A stretch of DNA of 17,649 bases from Legionellales bacterium (lineage in GTDB: Bacteria > Pseudomonadota > Gammaproteobacteria > Berkiellales > Berkiellaceae). Location: assembly GCA_023266435.1 (NCBI GenBank), contig JAHFQF010000020.1:1-17649 (forward strand), read 5' to 3'. Positions 15,497-17,649 of this stretch are shown here, one piece after another. A program made the position numbers and the translations under genes. The notes under the pieces were generated by a model that saw nothing but the letters and a program-made list of their open reading frames with translations, ran no database searches and had not been told where the DNA came from. The first letter of the stretch is position 1. Each line of letters begins with the position of its first letter.

Positions 15497-16321
15497 ATGT
15501 TAAACACAAAGATTGCTTTTATTGGCGCAGGCAACATGGCTGGCAGCCTCTTAGGAGGACTCATCCAAAAAGGACATGCTGCCGACCATTTGTGGGCAAG
15601 CTGTCCCGATGCGGCACATTTGGTTCAACTGCAACAGCAATATCCTAAGCTGCAGACCACAACCTCTAATCAAGCAGCTTGCGCAGCCGCCTCTGTCGTT
15701 GTTTTAGCAGTCAAACCTCAGATCCTAAAAAGTGTCTGTCAGGAGATTGCAACGACTATTCAACAGACGAAACCGCTGATCCTGAGTGTCGCAGCCGGTA
15801 TCCAAACAACGCAGATTCAACAATGGTTAAACTATTCAGGTGAGATCATACGAGCCATGCCCAATACCCCCGCACTCGTTGGTGCAGGTGCCACTGGATT
15901 ATTTGCCACACCTCAATGCAGCACACACAGCAAAGCATTAGCCGAAGCACTCTTACAGGCTTGTGGTATCACCGTCTGGATCACGGAAGAGGCACACATG
16001 GATCTGGTGACGGCACTCTCTGGATCCGGGCCTGCGTATTTCTTTTTGATGGTTGAAAATCTGATTAAAGCCGCTACGCACTTAGGATTACCAACAGACA
16101 CCGCTACGATTCTGGCTAATCAAACTGCGCTCGGTAGCGCGCGCTTACTGCTAGAAACACAAACCGATGCTCAAACGCTACGCAAACAAGTAACCTCACC
16201 GAACGGGACTACTGAAAAAGGCATTCAAGCATTAGAACAAAATGGGTTTCCTCATGCCATAGAAGCAGCCATTACTGCAGCTTTCGCACGTGGACAACAA
16301 TTATCTAAAACATTTGACTAG
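15497..16321 (+). CDS. proC: Pyrroline-5-carboxylate reductase
   Basis: ProC reduces pyrroline-5-carboxylate to proline with NAD(P)H, the last step of proline synthesis. The 274-residue protein has the N-terminal dinucleotide-binding fold IAFIGAGNMAGSLLGGLI, VLAVKPQ at the end of the Rossmann domain, IIRAMPNTPALVGAGATGLF, and the C-terminal dimer and active-site signature ALSGSGPAYFFLMVENLIKAA with SPNGTTEKGIQAL. Its start lies two bases after the yggS stop, so translation is probably coupled. The yggS-proC-yggT order is widely conserved in gammaproteobacteria. Confidence 0.98.
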   Translation: MLNTKIAFIGAGNMAGSLLGGLIQKGHAADHLWASCPDAAHLVQLQQQYPKLQTTTSNQAACAAASVVVLAVKPQILKSVCQEIATTIQQTKPLILSVAAGIQTTQIQQWLNYSGEIIRAMPNTPALVGAGATGLFATPQCSTHSKALAEALLQACGITVWITEEAHMDLVTALSGSGPAYFFLMVENLIKAATHLGLPTDTATILANQTALGSARLLLETQTDAQTLRKQVTSPNGTTEKGIQALEQNGFPHAIEAAITAAFARGQQLSKTFD

Positions 16322-16334
16322 AGAGGAATACGTC

Positions 16335-16889
16335 ATGGGGTTTTTAGCTGCAATTCAATGGCTCATCGTCACCTTATTGTCGATGTATATTTTAATCGTA
16401 TTATTGCGCTTTACTTTACAATTACAGCGCATTTCTTTTTTTAATCCACTGGGCCAACTAGCCTTAGCTCTGACCAATCAACCTTTGCAATATATACGCA
16501 AGTTTGTCCCTATTTATAAAGGTATTGATTGGTCTAGTTTTGTTTTTGCGTATCTGTTATCACTTGTCATGGCTGGTGTACAATTTCATTTTGCAATGAA
16601 CTTGCTGACTTGGCTGCTCATCAGTCTTAATCAGTGTCTTGGTATTTGGCTAAACGTTTATTTTTACGCCATGATGGGGCTTGTGATCTTTAGCTGGATT
16701 TCTCCAGGCCATCCGCTGGGTGCTACGTTTTCTCAAATGGTTCAACCCATCTTGCGTCCGTTTCAACGCTTGATACCTTCCATCAGCGGCATCGATTTGT
16801 CCCCCATTTTCGGTATTTTAGCTTTGAAGTTTGTAGAGCTGTTTATTTTGAATCAATTTACTGCATTTTTGCTGGTGCAGGTAAATTAA
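16335..16889 (+). CDS. yggT: YggT family integral membrane protein
   Basis: This 184-residue inner-membrane protein contains two YGGT repeats. The first is a hydrophobic helix at about 5-28, followed by LQRISFFNPLGQLALALTNQPLQYIRKFVP. The second is a helix near 100-125 followed by SWISPGHPLGATFSQMVQPILRPFQRLIP, with the shared P-(h)-x-P-(h)-R-x-(h)-P pattern and a GID motif after each. Further hydrophobic helices lie near 65-95 and 155-182. E. coli YggT is 188 residues and its function is poorly defined. I choose the ATG at 16335, with AGAGGAA seven bases upstream. An in-frame GTG at 16290 lies inside proC and would add a hydrophilic stretch not expected of the family. Confidence 0.94.
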   Translation: MGFLAAIQWLIVTLLSMYILIVLLRFTLQLQRISFFNPLGQLALALTNQPLQYIRKFVPIYKGIDWSSFVFAYLLSLVMAGVQFHFAMNLLTWLLISLNQCLGIWLNVYFYAMMGLVIFSWISPGHPLGATFSQMVQPILRPFQRLIPSISGIDLSPIFGILALKFVELFILNQFTAFLLVQVN

Positions 16890-16890
16890 A

Positions 16891-17490
16891 ATGACTATTA
16901 ACACACTCATGATCGCTTCCAGTAATGCTGGCAAGCTAAAAGAACTGTGTCAATTGCTCTCTCCACTTGGCTTAGAGGTTTTATCACCCGCAAATTTTCC
17001 AAATCTAGACGCAGACGTAGAGGAAACAGGGCTGACTTTTATAGAAAATGCACTGATTAAAGCACGTCATTTGGCCAGACAATGTGATCATCCCTGCTTG
17101 GGAGATGATTCTGGTCTTTGCATTCCGGCTCTACAGGGTAGACCTGGTATCTTTTCTGCACGCTATGCTGGATCACACACTGCCTATGCGGAAAAAATGA
17201 GCCGCTTATTGGCAGAGCTCGAAGCCATGCCACAAGCCTCTAGACAGGCTTATTTTTATTGCGCCTTGGTTTTGGTGATGCACTCTAACGATCCCACTCC
17301 TATCATTGCTCTGGGTCGCTGGGATGGTGAGATTGCGCACGCACCTAAAGGCACGCAGGGTTTCGGTTATGATCCCATCTTTTATCTACCTGAGTTAGCT
17401 TTAACCTCTGCAGAGCTCGCCGCCGAACAAAAAAATACGCTCAGTCATCGAGCGCAAGCGCTTAAAAACTTAGTGAATCAACTCCGCTGA
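16891..17490 (+). CDS. rdgB: RdgB/HAM1-type dITP/XTP pyrophosphatase
   Basis: RdgB hydrolyses non-canonical purine nucleoside triphosphates (dITP, XTP) to monophosphates and keeps them out of nucleic acids. It has 199 residues, similar to E. coli RdgB. The N-terminal nucleotide-binding loop MIASSNAGKLKEL, the catalytic ETGLTFIENALIKARH and LGDDSGLCIPALQGRPGIFSARYAG, and the C-terminal GTQGFGYDPIFYLPE and LSHRAQALK motifs are all intact. It starts one base after the yggT stop and is the last complete gene of the operon. A poor hairpin (17507-17537) follows it, without a T-run. Confidence 0.98.
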   Translation: MTINTLMIASSNAGKLKELCQLLSPLGLEVLSPANFPNLDADVEETGLTFIENALIKARHLARQCDHPCLGDDSGLCIPALQGRPGIFSARYAGSHTAYAEKMSRLLAELEAMPQASRQAYFYCALVLVMHSNDPTPIIALGRWDGEIAHAPKGTQGFGYDPIFYLPELALTSAELAAEQKNTLSHRAQALKNLVNQLR

Positions 17491-17506
17491 ATGAGTCGCT
17501 AAATAT

Positions 17507-17537
17507 ACTCAGACCATCCGAGTTCGGAGTTTTGAGT
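17507..17537 (+). repeat. Hairpin downstream of rdgB
   Basis: ACTCA (17507-17511) pairs with TGAGT (17533-17537), and TCCG (17517-17520) pairs with CGGA (17525-17528) across a 4-base loop, with an internal bulge between. It follows the rdgB stop by 17 bases. Without a T-run it may help stabilise the mRNA end or act as a weak or rho-dependent stop. Confidence 0.35.
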
Positions 17538-17569
17538 AAAGCAAGATGGCAGTCCGTCTAGGCAGGACG

Positions 17570-17646
17570 GGGATCTATTTTGAGACCAATTGGCGCAGGG
17601 ATGCGCCATTTGCAGCCATGGATGGCGCTGTCGAAAAATAGATCCC
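17570..17646. repeat. Intergenic repeat with 12-bp inverted ends and two internal hairpins
   Basis: GGGATCTATTTT (17570-17581) and AAAATAGATCCC (17635-17646) are perfect inverted arms. Between them lie GGCGCA (17592-17597) and TGCGCC (17602-17607) around GGGA, and a second hairpin built on GCCAT (17615-17619) and ATGGC (17622-17626). A further small stem, CCGTC/GACGG (17554-17558, 17566-17570), precedes the left arm. The two inner hairpins have similar tips (GGGATG and TGGATG), as if one unit had been duplicated. The form is that of a dispersed, multi-hairpin intergenic repeat; copy number cannot be judged from one copy. Confidence 0.55.
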
Positions 17647-17649
17647 TGG

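Noticed and set aside
1..17649. CRISPR array, tRNA/rRNA genes, prophage or intact transposase
   Set aside because: I looked for regularly spaced direct repeats, tRNA-like arms and transposase motifs and saw none; the only mobile-type sequence is the non-coding palindromic element.

Overview
The window looks like a chromosomal segment of a gammaproteobacterium with type IV pili. As I recall the Pseudomonas aeruginosa map, the gene order matches the PA0387-PA0415 neighbourhood: pil-chp chemotaxis genes diverging from yqgE-ruvX, then pyrB-pyrC', then pilT diverging from yggS-proC-yggT-rdgB. The DNA is clearly more AT-rich than Pseudomonas. An ankyrin-repeat protein and an exported gamma-glutamylcyclotransferase-like protein sit where pilU would be, which fits a host-associated lineage such as Legionellales. 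That placement is an inference and not firm.

Bases 1-8000: the 3' part of a hybrid histidine kinase runs into the window on the + strand and ends tail-to-tail with a minus-strand operon read from about 8000 down to 1196. The operon holds a receiver-like protein at the pilG position, pilI (CheW-like), pilJ (chemoreceptor), a compact chpA (HPt, kinase, CheW-like, receiver) and a chpC-like CheW protein. pilH and pilK are absent from this cluster. The pilG-position protein has lost most receiver active-site residues, and the hybrid kinase has Gln where the phospho-acceptor His is expected.

Bases 8000-11818, + strand: a divergent intergenic region with candidate promoters for both directions, then yqgE, ruvX, a 164-bp palindromic MITE-like element in the gap where pyrR would be expected, pyrB, and pyrC' (a pseudo-dihydroorotase without its HxH metal motif).

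Bases 11820-14748, minus strand: pilT (retraction ATPase), then an ankyrin-repeat gene with its own good promoter, then the exported cyclotransferase-like gene. Bases 14808-17490, + strand: the tight housekeeping operon yggS-proC-yggT-rdgB. The window ends in a cluster of hairpins bounded by a 12-bp inverted repeat, which looks like a dispersed intergenic repeat.

Functionally, PilJ, PilI, ChpA and ChpC would form a chemosensory array controlling twitching, and PilT drives pilus retraction. The rest is pyrimidine synthesis, proline synthesis, PLP homeostasis, nucleotide-pool cleansing and RNA/DNA housekeeping. No tRNA, rRNA, CRISPR array or intact transposase gene was seen.
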